Source of the DNA: Thermohalobaculum sp050331395
GTDB taxonomy: Bacteria > Pseudomonadota > Alphaproteobacteria > Rhodobacterales > Rhodobacteraceae
NCBI GenBank assembly: GCA_050331395.1
Contig: JBHJGX010000132.1
Coordinates: 1 to 24,355 of the forward strand
DNA length: 24,355 nt
Reading direction: 5' to 3'
Part shown: positions 13,972-22,701 of the stretch, piece by piece
Layout: the number at the start of each line of letters is the position of its first letter
Position numbering within the stretch: the first letter of the stretch is position 1
Translations under genes and position numbers: made by a program
Notes under the pieces: model-generated
The model's database searches: none
Told to the model about the DNA's origin: nothing
What the model saw: only the letters and a program-made list of their open reading frames with translations

Positions 13972-14982
13972 TTAGTCGCCCTCGTCCTCGTAGCCGACGA
14001 GATTGAGCGGCCGGGCGGAGATGCCGGCGAGGCTGCACCAGCGCACCAACGCTTCTTCGCGGCCATGGGTGACCCAGACCTCTCCGGGCGAAAGTTCGCG
14101 AAGCGTGGCGGTAAGTTCGCCCCAGTCCGAATGGTCCGAGATCACCATGGGCAGCTCGACGCCCCGTTGCTTGGCGCGGGCGCGGACCTGCATCCAGCCG
14201 CTCGCAAAGCCGACGACCGGGTCGGGAAACCGCCGGGCCCACGAGCCTGCGAAGGCGGATGGCGGTCCGAGAATGACCGCACCGGCAAAGGCACCCTTCT
14301 TGCCGCGCTCGACGGTGGCCGAGGCGAGGGGGCCGAGCGCGATGCCTTCGGCTTCGTAGAGGTCGCAAAGCCGTTTCAGCGCGCCGTGGATGTAGATGGG
14401 CGCGTCGTAGCCCGCGTCGCGAAGGAGGCGGATGACCCGCTGCGCTTTGCCGAGCGCGTAGACGCCGACGAGGTGGGCGCGCTCGGGGAACCGCTCGAGC
14501 GACGTGAGAAGCCGGCCGATCTCGGCGAAGGGATCCGGGTGGCGAAAGACCGGGAGCCCAAAGGTCGCCTCGGTGATGAAGACGTCGCAGGGCACCGGGA
14601 CGAAATCGGCCGAGGTCGGGTCGGACCCGCGCTTGTAGTCCCCGGCCGCGACGATCCGGAGGCCGCGCGCTTCGACGGCGATTTGCGCCGATCCGAGCAC
14701 GTGGCCGGCGGGGTGGAGGCTGACTTGGACCCCCGCGAGGTCGATCACCTCGCCCCAGCCGGCTGACTGGGTGCGCTCGGCGTGGTCGGCGCCGTAGCGG
14801 GCGGCCATGATCGCGAGGGTCTCGCGGGTGGCGAGCACGGCGCCGTGGCCCGCCCGGGCGTGGTCCGCATGGCCATGGGTGATGACCGCGCGGGGCACCG
14901 CCCGGACCGGATCGATGTGGAAATCGCCGAGCGGGCAATAGAGCCCGGCCTCGGTCGGATGGAGCAGCTCGTCCGCACGCAT
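13972..14982 (-). CDS. ligase-associated DNA exonuclease (metallo-beta-lactamase fold)
   Basis: The 336-residue protein belongs to the metallo-beta-lactamase/beta-CASP nuclease family related to SNM1 and CPSF. The metal-binding motif THGHADHAR lies near residue 40. Later ligands are in HPAGHVLGSAQI and in GDYKRG. The beta-CASP part includes YALGKAQRVIRLL, FASGWMQ and the His of ISDHSDW. Family members trim DNA ends before the adjacent ligase seals them. An earlier in-frame TTG at 14991 exists, but the ATG at 14982 puts the conserved ADELLHPTEAGLYCP at the N-terminus as in homologues. No strong ribosome binding site is visible for either. It is divergent from the ABC importer operon, with 251 bases between, and is followed three bases later by the ligase gene. 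Confidence 0.93.
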   Translation of the reverse strand: MRADELLHPTEAGLYCPLGDFHIDPVRAVPRAVITHGHADHARAGHGAVLATRETLAIMAARYGADHAERTQSAGWGEVIDLAGVQVSLHPAGHVLGSAQIAVEARGLRIVAAGDYKRGSDPTSADFVPVPCDVFITEATFGLPVFRHPDPFAEIGRLLTSLERFPERAHLVGVYALGKAQRVIRLLRDAGYDAPIYIHGALKRLCDLYEAEGIALGPLASATVERGKKGAFAGAVILGPPSAFAGSWARRFPDPVVGFASGWMQVRARAKQRGVELPMVISDHSDWGELTATLRELSPGEVWVTHGREEALVRWCSLAGISARPLNLVGYEDEGD

Positions 14983-15150
14983 GATCGCCAAGTTAGGGGG
15001 CAGACGCGGTCTTGGCGAGGGCCGCGCGATCGGACGGGCAAGGGGATCCGCCCCGTCGGCGGGCGCGTTCGGGATCGGCTTTCTCCGCGCCCCCGCCGAT
15101 CGTCAACCGCCCGATTGATCGATTTCGCGGCAGCCTTCGGTCCAACGCCG

Positions 15151-15179
15151 TTGATTTGTGCGCCGCCCCCGCCTAGCGT
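15151..15179 (+). promoter_or_regulatory. candidate promoter of the ABC importer operon
   Basis: TTGATT (15151-15156) and TAGCGT (15174-15179) are 17 bases apart. The same TAGCGT, 18 bases after a CGTTG-type -35, precedes acs, which lends some support. The rest of the 251-base divergent gap shows only GC-rich sequence with no clear element. Confidence 0.4.
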
Positions 15180-15187
15180 GTGCTCAA

Positions 15188-15204
15188 GGGATGCGCGACA
15201 TCCC
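15188..15204 (+). other. hairpin at the predicted 5' end of the importer mRNA
   Basis: GGGATG (15188-15193) and CATCCC (15199-15204) form a perfect 6-bp stem with the loop CGCGA. If the promoter above is right, it lies within a few bases of the mRNA 5' end, where stems slow degradation. Confidence 0.4.
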
Positions 15205-15233
15205 CGCTAAACATGTCAACAGGGAAGTCAGAG

Positions 15234-16826
15234 ATGCAAAAGCTCCTCCTCGGCAGTGCCATGGCGCTTGCCCTCGCCGCCGCACCGGCCGGCGCGAAGA
15301 CCTTCAAATGGGCGTTCCAGGGCGATGTGCAGTCGCTCGACCCGCACGGGCTGAACGAGACCTTTACCCTCGGCTATCTCGGCAATGTCTACGAGCCGCT
15401 CGCGCTCTATGACGCGGACCTCCAGCTGATCCCGGCGCTTGCTACCTCGTGGGAGAACATCGAGCCGACGAAGTGGCGGTTTGCCCTGCGGGAGGGCGTG
15501 ACTTTCCACAACGGCAACCCGTTCACCGCCGAGGACGTGGTCTTCACCTGGAAGCGCTCGCTGACCGAGGGCTCGGACCTCAAGAGCTTCGGCAACAAGA
15601 TCTCCGAGATCGAAGTGGTGAACGACCACGAGATTATCGTGTCGACGCCCGCACCGAACCCGATCCTGCCGCAGGAGCTTGTCTTTCTCTATGTGATGGA
15701 CAAGGAGTGGTCGGAGGAGAACGGCGCGACCGAGGCGACTTCGCCGCAGGCCGCAGATGAGACCGCCACCTATGCCGCGCAGAACGCCAACGGCACGGGC
15801 CCCTTCCAGGTTGTCGAGCGTCAGGCCGACGTGAAATCGGTCTTCGAGCGGTTCGACGGCTATTGGGGCAACGACGAGATTGCCACCAACGTCACTCAGA
15901 TCGAGTTCACGCCGATTTCGCAGGCGGCGACCCGGGTCGCTGCGCTCATTTCGGGTCAGCTCGATCTGGTCTATCCGGTTCCCGTGCAGGACTGGCAGCG
16001 CCTCGAAGATGCCGACGGCGTGCGCCCGCTGACGGGTCCGGAGGCGCGGACGATCTTTCTCGGCATGGACCAGTCGCGGGACGAGCTTCTCTACTCGGAC
16101 ATCGAGGGCAAGAACCCGTTCAAGGACATCCGCGTCCGCCAGGCGTTTGCCCATGCGATCTCGCTCGACGCCATTAACGAGAAGGTGATGCGCGGTGCGG
16201 CTACGCCGTCGGGGCTGATGATGGCGCCGCAGATCAACGGCTGGAATGAAGCGCTGAACGTGCCTTATGCCTATGACGCCGAGAAGGCGAAGGCGCTGTT
16301 GACCGAGGCCGGCTATCCGGACGGGTTCGAAGTGTCCATGGATTGCCCGAACAACCGCTATGTTAACGACGAGCGGATTTGTCAGGCTGTCGTCGGATTT
16401 CTCGCTCGCATCGGCGTGCGCGTCGATCTGAACGCCCAGCCGAAATCGAAGTACTTCGCCAAAGTGCTGAGTCAGAACGGGTACGACACGTCGTTCTATC
16501 TTCTCGGCTGGACGCCGTCGTCCATCGACGCGCACAACGTGATCAACAGCTTGATCGCGAGCCAGAACCCGGAAAAGGGCACGGGGCTCTTTAACCTCGG
16601 CAACTACACCAACGCGCGGATCGACGAGCTCGTGCACACGATCCAGACCGAGACCGACCCGGCCGCCCGTCAGGAGATGATCGACGAAGTCAACACGATC
16701 GTTCGCGAGGAGTACGGCTATATCCCCGTGCACCAGCAGCCGCTCTCCTGGGGCGTGCGCGAGGGCGTCGAGGTCGCGCAGCGGCCGGACAACGTGCTCG
16801 ATTTCCGCAATGTCGTGATGCCCTGA
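15234..16826 (+). CDS. peptide-type ABC importer substrate-binding protein (SBP_bac_5)
   Basis: The 530-residue periplasmic protein has a signal peptide MQKLLLGSAMALALAAAPAGA (cut near residue 21). It is followed by KTFKWAFQGDVQSLDPHGLNE and YEPLALYDADLQLIPALATSW, the standard opening of the family 5 binding proteins that serve Dpp/Opp/Nik importers. KWRFALREGVTFHNGNPFTAEDVVFTWKR and VRQAFAHAISLD are further family blocks. It captures di- or oligopeptides or a similar solute and delivers it to the permeases encoded next. The ATG at 15234 is chosen because the signal peptide begins there and AGGGA precedes it; a GTG at 15180 would add 18 non-signal residues. A strong hairpin follows its stop and probably raises its expression relative to the rest of the operon. 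Specificity cannot be read from sequence. Confidence 0.94.
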   Translation: MQKLLLGSAMALALAAAPAGAKTFKWAFQGDVQSLDPHGLNETFTLGYLGNVYEPLALYDADLQLIPALATSWENIEPTKWRFALREGVTFHNGNPFTAEDVVFTWKRSLTEGSDLKSFGNKISEIEVVNDHEIIVSTPAPNPILPQELVFLYVMDKEWSEENGATEATSPQAADETATYAAQNANGTGPFQVVERQADVKSVFERFDGYWGNDEIATNVTQIEFTPISQAATRVAALISGQLDLVYPVPVQDWQRLEDADGVRPLTGPEARTIFLGMDQSRDELLYSDIEGKNPFKDIRVRQAFAHAISLDAINEKVMRGAATPSGLMMAPQINGWNEALNVPYAYDAEKAKALLTEAGYPDGFEVSMDCPNNRYVNDERICQAVVGFLARIGVRVDLNAQPKSKYFAKVLSQNGYDTSFYLLGWTPSSIDAHNVINSLIASQNPEKGTGLFNLGNYTNARIDELVHTIQTETDPAARQEMIDEVNTIVREEYGYIPVHQQPLSWGVREGVEVAQRPDNVLDFRNVVMP

Positions 16827-16836
16827 TCACCTCACC

Positions 16837-16869
16837 GCGTCCGCGCCCGACGATCTCAGGCGCGGACGC
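16837..16869 (+). other. 11-bp perfect intercistronic hairpin
   Basis: GCGTCCGCGCC (16837-16847) and GGCGCGGACGC (16859-16869) pair perfectly around an 11-base loop, in the 58-base gap between the binding-protein and first permease genes. No T-run follows. Such stems protect the upstream message from 3' exonucleases and partly stop transcription, which fits the high demand for binding protein. Confidence 0.75.
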
Positions 16870-16884
16870 TCCGATAGACGGCCC

Positions 16885-17856
16885 ATGACCCTTTTTATTC
16901 TCAAGCGGCTCGCCCAGTCGGTCCTCGTCATGCTCACGGTGGCTCTCATCGCGTTCGCGCTCTTCCGGTTTGTCGGCGATCCGATCAACAATCTTGTCGG
17001 CCAGGACACCACCCTAGAGGACCGCGAAGCACTCGCCGAGCGCCTCGGGCTGAACGACCCGTTCCCGGTGCAATTCTGGCGGTTCGTCGAGAATGCTGCA
17101 CAGGGCGATTTCGGTACGTCCTACCGGCTGCGGAAGCCGGTCTCCGAGCTGATTGCCGAGCGGTTCCCCGCCACCTTGGAGCTCAGCCTCGTCTCGGCGA
17201 TCCTGGCGCTCGCGGTCGGCATCCCGATGGGCGTCTACACCGCGCTCCGGCGCACGGGACTGGTCAGCCGGGCCTTCATGACGCTGTCGCTCATCGGGGT
17301 GTCGCTGCCGACCTTCCTGATCGGGATCCTGCTGATCCTGCTCTTCGGCGTACAGCTTCGCTGGCTGCCAACCTTCGGCCGGGGGGAGGTCGTCGACATC
17401 GGCTGGTGGACCACCGGCTTCCTCACCTCGGACGGGCTGAAGGCGATCATCATGCCGGCGATCACTCTCGCGGTCTTCCAGATGACGCTGATCGTTCGGC
17501 TCGTGCGCGCGGAGATGCTCGAGGTGCTGCGGACCGATTACGTTAAATTCGCCAAAGCCCGCGGCTTGCCCGCCCGGATGATCAATTTTCGGATCGCGCT
17601 CAAGAACACCCTCGTTCCGGTGATCACGATCATCGGCTTGCAAGTGGGATCGATCATCGCCTTTGCGATCATCACCGAGAGCGTCTTTCAATGGCCGGGT
17701 ATGGGGCTCTTGTTCGTGCAGGCGGTGATGGAGGTCGATATTCCGGTAATGGCCGCGTATCTGATGCTGATCGCCTTCGTCTTCGTGGTCATCAATCTGA
17801 TCGTCGACATTCTTTATGTGGTCGTCGACCCGCGGCTCAGGGTGCAGGACGGATGA
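16885..17856 (+). CDS. ABC importer permease, DppB/OppB type
   Basis: The 323-residue inner-membrane protein has an N-terminal helix (TLFILKRLAQSVLVMLTVALIAFALFRF, residues 2-29), the DppB-type periplasmic segment with LGLNDPFPVQFWRFVENAAQGDFGTSYR, and five further helices. The coupling (EAA) loop is at about 212-240 (LRTDYVKFAKARGLPARMINFRIALKNTLVPV), where it meets the ATPase. The C-terminus VDILYVVVDPRLR is typical. With the next gene product it forms the membrane channel of the peptide-type importer. The start at 16885 fits the conserved N-terminus, although the ribosome binding site is weak. Its stop codon overlaps the next start as ATGA, which implies coupled translation. Confidence 0.95.
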   Translation: MTLFILKRLAQSVLVMLTVALIAFALFRFVGDPINNLVGQDTTLEDREALAERLGLNDPFPVQFWRFVENAAQGDFGTSYRLRKPVSELIAERFPATLELSLVSAILALAVGIPMGVYTALRRTGLVSRAFMTLSLIGVSLPTFLIGILLILLFGVQLRWLPTFGRGEVVDIGWWTTGFLTSDGLKAIIMPAITLAVFQMTLIVRLVRAEMLEVLRTDYVKFAKARGLPARMINFRIALKNTLVPVITIIGLQVGSIIAFAIITESVFQWPGMGLLFVQAVMEVDIPVMAAYLMLIAFVFVVINLIVDILYVVVDPRLRVQDG

Positions 17857-18812
17857 GCGGCGACGGCACGCCCGCCGCGGCGCCGGCCCCGACCGGGCCG
17901 CAAACCCGCCTCGGACGGGCACTCGACAGCGATCTTTGGTACAGCTTCTCCCGCTCGCCGGCGGCGATCGTCGCTGCGCTGATGACGCTCGTGATGGTGG
18001 GCGCGGCGGTCTTCGCGCCCTGGATCGCGCCCTATGATCCATTCGATCTCGCACAGGTCGACCTCTTCGACAGCCTGCTGCCGCCCGCTTGGGCCGAGGG
18101 CGGGTCCGAGAAATATCTCCTCGGCACCGATGACCAGGGCCGGGATGTGCTCTCGACGATCCTCTACGGCGCGCGGATCTCGCTTGCGGTCGGCTTCCTG
18201 TCGGTGATCCTTGCCGCGCTGATCGGGATCGTGGTCGGGCTCATCGCCGGCTATGCGGGCGGTTGGATCGACACGGTGCTGATGCGGATCGCCGATGTGC
18301 AGCTGTCGTTTCCGGCAATCTTGATCGCGCTCTTGATCGACGGGGTGGCGCGGGGCGTCCTGCCGCGCGGCAGCCACGACCAATTGGCGATTTACGTGCT
18401 CGTGCTCGCGATCGGGCTGTCGTTCTGGGTGCAATATGCGCGCACGGTCCGCGGCTCGGTCCTTGTCGAGCGGAGCCGGGAATACGTCCAGGCCGCGCAG
18501 GTGATCGGCCTGCCGGACGCGCTCATCCTCTGGCGCCATATCCTGCCGAATGTGATGGGCCCGGTGCTCGTGATCGCGACGATCCAGCTCGCGCTTGCGA
18601 TCATCACCGAGGCAACGCTGTCGTTTCTCGGGGTGGGCGTGCCGCCGACCTCGCCATCCCTCGGCACGCTGATCCGGATCGGCAACGATTTCCTCTTTGC
18701 CGGTGAGTGGTGGATCACCATTTTCCCCGGCATCGCCCTCGTGCTCCTCGTGCTCGCGGTCAATCTCCTCGGAGACTGGCTCCGCGACGCCCTCAATCCA
18801 AAGCTCCGCTGA
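17853..18812 (+). CDS. ABC importer permease, DppC/OppC type
   Basis: The 319-residue inner-membrane protein carries the DppC-type N-terminal extension and first helix (SPAAIVAALMTLVMVGAAVFAPWIAPYDP). The conserved periplasmic block LLGTDDQGRDVLSTILYGARISL follows (about 88-110), then the permease core. The EAA loop is EYVQAAQVIGLPDALILWRHILPNV, and the C-terminus GDWLRDALNPKLR is typical. The start at 17853 overlaps the previous stop by four bases (ATGA). The longer frame starting at 17691 lies inside the previous gene and is not used. Its stop shares one base with the start of the ATPase gene (TGATG). Confidence 0.95.
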   Translation: MSGDGTPAAAPAPTGPQTRLGRALDSDLWYSFSRSPAAIVAALMTLVMVGAAVFAPWIAPYDPFDLAQVDLFDSLLPPAWAEGGSEKYLLGTDDQGRDVLSTILYGARISLAVGFLSVILAALIGIVVGLIAGYAGGWIDTVLMRIADVQLSFPAILIALLIDGVARGVLPRGSHDQLAIYVLVLAIGLSFWVQYARTVRGSVLVERSREYVQAAQVIGLPDALILWRHILPNVMGPVLVIATIQLALAIITEATLSFLGVGVPPTSPSLGTLIRIGNDFLFAGEWWITIFPGIALVLLVLAVNLLGDWLRDALNPKLR

Positions 18813-20509
18813 TGACGCTGCTGCACATCCAGGGCATGCGGATCGCCTTCGCCTCGCGCCGCGGCGACGTGGTGGCGGTCAAGGGCCTCGACCTCAACGT
18901 CGGTCAGGGCGAGATCCTCGGGGTCGTCGGCGAATCGGGCGCGGGCAAATCGACCATCGGCAACGCGGTGATGGGTCTCCTCGAGCCGCCAGGCGAGATG
19001 GTGGCCGGTGAGATCCGCCTCGACGGCATGCGGGTCGACACGCTCTCGCCAGAGGAGATGCGGCGCGTTCGCGGCAAGCGGATCGCGATGATCTTCCAGG
19101 ACCCGCAGACCTCGCTCAACCCGCTCGAGACCATTGCCGACCAGCTCATCGACACGATCCGCACCCATTTGCCGCTCTCGCAGCGGGAGGCCCGGTTGCG
19201 GGCGGTCGAGCTTCTCGAGCAGGTGGGGATCCCGAACGCGAAGACCCGGGTCGACGACTATCCGCACCAGTTCTCGGGCGGCATGCGCCAGCGCGTGGTG
19301 ATCGCGCTCGCGCTCTGCGCCGATCCGGAGGTGATCATCGCCGACGAGCCGACGACCGCGCTCGACGTCTCGATCCAGGCGCAAATCCTCGAGCTCCTCC
19401 GGCGTTTGGTCCGCGACCGTGGCGTCGGCATGATCCTCATCACCCATGATATGGGCGTGATCGCCGAGACCGCGGACCGGGTCGCCGTGATGTACCGTGG
19501 CGATCTGGTCGAGATCGGCCCGACCCACAAGATCCTGCGCGACGCGGACCATCCCTATACCCGGAGCCTGATCGCCGCCGTGCCGCGGCCCGATGCGAAG
19601 CTCGACCGGTTCCCGGTGGTCGAATACATCGAAAAGGCCGAGGTCGCTCGGGCGCCGTTCGATATCGCAACCCACTGGCTCGGCAAGGGGCGGGATTTCG
19701 GCAAGGCATCGGGCCCGCTCGTCGAGGTCGAGAGCTTACGCAAGGTATTCAGCTCGGGCCGGATGCTCGGTGGGCGCGGCGTGACGGCCGTCGACGATGT
19801 GAGCTTCGAGATCCGCGACGGCGAGAGCTTCGGGATCGTCGGCGAGTCGGGCTCGGGCAAATCGACGATCGCCCGGCTGATCGCGGGCATCTATCCGGTC
19901 TCGGGCGGCAAGATCCGCTTTGCCGGGGCCGAGTTGACCGCGTTGCGGACGCGGGCGGCGCTCAACCGCCACCGTCGACAGATGCAGATGATCTTTCAGG
20001 ACCCCTACTCTAGCCTGAACCCGCGCATGAAGGTCCTCGATATCATTGCCGAGCCGATCCGCTTCCACAATCTCGCCGAGGGCCGCCGCGAGACCGAGAC
20101 CATTGTCCGCGATCTGCTCGAGCATGTCGGCCTCGGCGCCCGCGCCGCCGAGCGCTATGCGCACGAGTTCTCGGGCGGGCAGCGCCAGCGCATCTCGATC
20201 GCCCGGGCGCTCGCGACCCGGCCTCGGTTCCTGATCTGCGACGAGCCGACCTCGGCGCTCGACGTGTCGATCCAGGCGCAGATCCTGAACCTGTTGAAGG
20301 ACCTGCAGGACGAGCTCGGTCTAACCCTCCTCTTCATCTCGCATGACCTGCCTGTCATCCGGCAAATGTGCGACCGGGTCGGCGTGATGCAGCACGGGCA
20401 GATGCTCGAAATCGCGGAGACCGAGCGGCTCTTCGAGGCGCCCGAAAGCGCGTATGCCCAGCATCTCCTCGGGCTCATGCCGCGGCTCGACCGGCTCGAG
20501 CCCGCCTGA
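18812..20509 (+). CDS. fused double ABC ATPase (DppD-DppF type)
   Basis: The 565-residue protein joins the two ATPases that are separate DppD and DppF chains in Escherichia coli. The first half has Walker A GESGAGKST (40-48), the signature FSGGMRQR (154-161) and Walker B VIIADEPT (174-181). The second has GESGSGKST (344-352), FSGGQRQR (453-460) and FLICDEPT (473-480). Each half keeps its Q-loop (FQDP) and H-loop His (THD, SHD), so both sites look active. A DppD/OppD-type C-terminal stretch with HPYTRSLIAAVP follows the first half; no Cys cluster of the Fe-S type found in some DppD proteins is visible. It energises the importer from the cytoplasmic side. The start at 18812 shares one base with the previous stop, so translation is coupled. 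Confidence 0.95.
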   Translation: MTLLHIQGMRIAFASRRGDVVAVKGLDLNVGQGEILGVVGESGAGKSTIGNAVMGLLEPPGEMVAGEIRLDGMRVDTLSPEEMRRVRGKRIAMIFQDPQTSLNPLETIADQLIDTIRTHLPLSQREARLRAVELLEQVGIPNAKTRVDDYPHQFSGGMRQRVVIALALCADPEVIIADEPTTALDVSIQAQILELLRRLVRDRGVGMILITHDMGVIAETADRVAVMYRGDLVEIGPTHKILRDADHPYTRSLIAAVPRPDAKLDRFPVVEYIEKAEVARAPFDIATHWLGKGRDFGKASGPLVEVESLRKVFSSGRMLGGRGVTAVDDVSFEIRDGESFGIVGESGSGKSTIARLIAGIYPVSGGKIRFAGAELTALRTRAALNRHRRQMQMIFQDPYSSLNPRMKVLDIIAEPIRFHNLAEGRRETETIVRDLLEHVGLGARAAERYAHEFSGGQRQRISIARALATRPRFLICDEPTSALDVSIQAQILNLLKDLQDELGLTLLFISHDLPVIRQMCDRVGVMQHGQMLEIAETERLFEAPESAYAQHLLGLMPRLDRLEPA

Positions 20510-20510
20510 C

Positions 20511-20522
20511 GGAGCCGGCTCC
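20511..20522. other. 12-base perfect palindrome after the importer operon
   Basis: GGAGCCGGCTCC begins one base after the stop of the ATPase gene. It has no loop or T-run and is not a standard terminator. No other terminator is visible before acs, so read-through into acs is possible. Confidence 0.3.
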
Positions 20523-20545
20523 CGCGGCTGCGTCGTCAGAGCCCG

Positions 20546-20575
20546 TTGTTCGTCCCGCGCGCACGGCAGTAGCGT
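20546..20575 (+). promoter_or_regulatory. candidate promoter of acs
   Basis: TTGTTC (20546-20551) and TAGCGT (20570-20575) are 18 bases apart. Both hexamers resemble the elements before the ABC importer operon. Transcription would start about 45 bases before the acs start codon. Confidence 0.35.
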
Positions 20576-20626
20576 CGTTCAGGAATATCGACGGCGGGTC
20601 AGCCGCCCGAGCCATGGGAGGAAAGA

Positions 20627-22579
20627 ATGGACGAACAGCAGATCTACCCGGTCCCCGAGGGCTACCAAGGCGCCATCGACGAGGCCAAGTATGCCGAGAT
20701 GTACCAACGCTCGGTCGACGATCCGGAAGGATTTTGGCGCGAGCACGGCCGCCGTATCGACTGGATAAAGCCGTACTCGAAGGTAAAAAATACCTCTTAC
20801 GATTATCACAATGTTTCGATAAAATGGTTTGAGGACGGTACACTCAACGTAGCGGCCAATTGTATCGACCGCCATTTGGCCACCCGCGGCTCAAAGACCG
20901 CAATCATTTTCGAGCCTGACGATCCGTCGCAACCGGCCGAACACATCACCTATAGCCAGCTTCACCACGAAGTTTCGCGGTTCGCCAATGTTCTGCATGC
21001 GATGGGCGTCAAAAAGGGCGACCGCGTCGTGCTTTACTTGCCGATGATCCCGGCCGCGGCCTATGCCATGCTCGGCTGTGCGCGGATTGGGGCCATTCAC
21101 TCGGTCGTGTTCGCGGGCTTTTCTCCGGACGCGCTGGCGGACCGGGTCCGCGACAGCGAGGCAAAGCTCGTCGTCACGGCGGACGAAGCGCCCCGCGGCG
21201 GTCGGCGGACGCCGCTCAAAGCCAATGTCGACAAATCGCTCAACCGGTTGGCCGCCGATGGGATCGCCGATGTGAAATGCCTTGTGGTTCGCCGTACCGG
21301 CGGCGACACGCCCATGACCGAAGGCAGGGATGTTTGGTATCACCAAGAAGCTGACCGCGTCTCGGACCACTGCGAACCCGTCGAGATGAATGCCGAGGAT
21401 CCGCTCTTCGTGCTTTATACCTCGGGATCGACCGGGAAGCCGAAGGGCGTCGTCCATACCTCCGGCGGTTACATCGCCTATGCATCGATGACCCATGAAT
21501 ACGTCTTCGACGTGCGCCCAGACGATGTCTATTGGTGCACGGCCGATGTCGGCTGGGTCACCGGCCACAGCTATATCCTCTATGGCCCCCTCTCGAACGG
21601 CTCGACGACGGTGATGTTCGAAGGCGTGCCGACCTTTCCGGACGCCGGCCGCTTTTGGGAGGTTTGCGCCAAACACAAGGTCACGATCTTCTACACGGCG
21701 CCGACGGCGATCCGCGCGCTGATGGGCCAGGGCGAGGAGTTCGTCACCAAGCACGATCTCTCGACCCTCCGCGTTCTCGGCTCGGTCGGTGAGCCGATCA
21801 ATCCCGAGGCTTGGCGCTGGTATCACCGTGTGGTCGGCCAGGGACGCTGCCCGATCGTCGACACTTGGTGGCAGACCGAGACCGGCGGTATCCTCATCTC
21901 GCCCTTGCCGGGGGCGACCCCGCTCAAACCCGGCTCGGCCACCCGGCCGTTCTTCGGTGTCCAGCCTTGCGTGCTCAACGACCGGGGCGAGGAGATCGCC
22001 GAGACCGCCACCGAAGGCGTGCTCGCCATCAAGGACAGTTGGCCGGGTCAGATGCGGACGATCTGGGGCGATCATGACCGCTTCGTCTCGACCTATTTCG
22101 AGATGTTCAAGGGCTATTACTTCTCAGGCGATGGCTGCCGGCGCGACGCGGACGGCTATTACTGGATCACCGGCCGGGTCGACGATGTGATCAACGTCTC
22201 TGGGCACCGGATGGGCACGGCCGAGGTCGAATCGGCACTCGTGTCCCATCCGGCCGTCTCCGAAGCCGCGGTAGTCGGTTATCCCCATGAGATCAAGGGC
22301 CAAGGGATCTACTGCTATGTGACGCTGATGGCAGACCGGGAGCCCTCGGACGATCTGGTGAAAGAACTCCAGACCCATGTCCGTCAGGAGATCGGGCCGA
22401 TTGCCAAACCCGATGTGATCCAATTCGCGCCCGGCCTGCCGAAGACCCGCTCGGGCAAGATCATGCGGCGGATCCTCCGCAAGATCGCCGAGAACGAGAC
22501 CGGGTCGCTCGGCGATACCTCGACCCTCGCCGACCCCTCGGTGGTCGACGATCTGATCGAGCACCGCGCCAACAAGTGA
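20627..22579 (+). CDS. acs: acetyl-CoA synthetase
   Basis: The 650-residue cytoplasmic enzyme makes acetyl-CoA from acetate, ATP and CoA through acetyl-AMP. Family markers are the N-terminal cap (YQGAIDEAKYAEMYQRSVDDPEGFW), the ATP-binding loop YTSGSTGKPKGVVHT, TWWQTETGG in the acetate pocket region, and YYFSGDGCRRDADGYYWITGR with the hinge Asp. The acetylation-controlled lysine is Lys611 in TRSGKIMRR, so regulation by acetylation and deacetylation is likely. Length is typical. GGGAGGAAAG lies just before the ATG at 20627. Bases about 20780-20850 are more AT-rich and use rarer codons than the rest, without breaking the reading frame. A strong terminator follows. Confidence 0.97.
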   Translation: MDEQQIYPVPEGYQGAIDEAKYAEMYQRSVDDPEGFWREHGRRIDWIKPYSKVKNTSYDYHNVSIKWFEDGTLNVAANCIDRHLATRGSKTAIIFEPDDPSQPAEHITYSQLHHEVSRFANVLHAMGVKKGDRVVLYLPMIPAAAYAMLGCARIGAIHSVVFAGFSPDALADRVRDSEAKLVVTADEAPRGGRRTPLKANVDKSLNRLAADGIADVKCLVVRRTGGDTPMTEGRDVWYHQEADRVSDHCEPVEMNAEDPLFVLYTSGSTGKPKGVVHTSGGYIAYASMTHEYVFDVRPDDVYWCTADVGWVTGHSYILYGPLSNGSTTVMFEGVPTFPDAGRFWEVCAKHKVTIFYTAPTAIRALMGQGEEFVTKHDLSTLRVLGSVGEPINPEAWRWYHRVVGQGRCPIVDTWWQTETGGILISPLPGATPLKPGSATRPFFGVQPCVLNDRGEEIAETATEGVLAIKDSWPGQMRTIWGDHDRFVSTYFEMFKGYYFSGDGCRRDADGYYWITGRVDDVINVSGHRMGTAEVESALVSHPAVSEAAVVGYPHEIKGQGIYCYVTLMADREPSDDLVKELQTHVRQEIGPIAKPDVIQFAPGLPKTRSGKIMRRILRKIAENETGSLGDTSTLADPSVVDDLIEHRANK

Positions 22580-22627
22580 CGGCCCATCCGCCGGTTCGCC
22601 CGCCGGATCCGTCGTGAGCCGCTCCGG

Positions 22628-22659
22628 AAACCCCGTCGCGTTCGGCGGGGTTTTCTGTT
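22628..22659 (+). terminator. Rho-independent terminator of acs
   Basis: CCCCGTCG (22631-22638) and CGGCGGGG (22643-22650) form an 8-bp stem with one T-G pair and the loop CGTT. AAA before and TTT after extend it to 11 pairs, and TTTTCTGTT completes a classic terminator 48 bases after the acs stop. Confidence 0.88.
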
Positions 22660-22701
22660 AGCGTTAGGCGCAACGAAAATAACAGGGTTCGAGGGTATCC
22701 C

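Noticed and set aside
13096..14766. A 556-codon plus-strand frame opposite the ligase and exonuclease genes.
   Set aside because: Both genes on the minus strand have full motif sets and tight spacing; the plus frame is Glu/Arg/Gly-biased shadow sequence.
18707..18811. Longer N-terminus for the double ATPase starting at 18707.
   Set aside because: It would lie inside the permease gene. The ATG at 18812 gives the standard ABC start and a TGATG junction.
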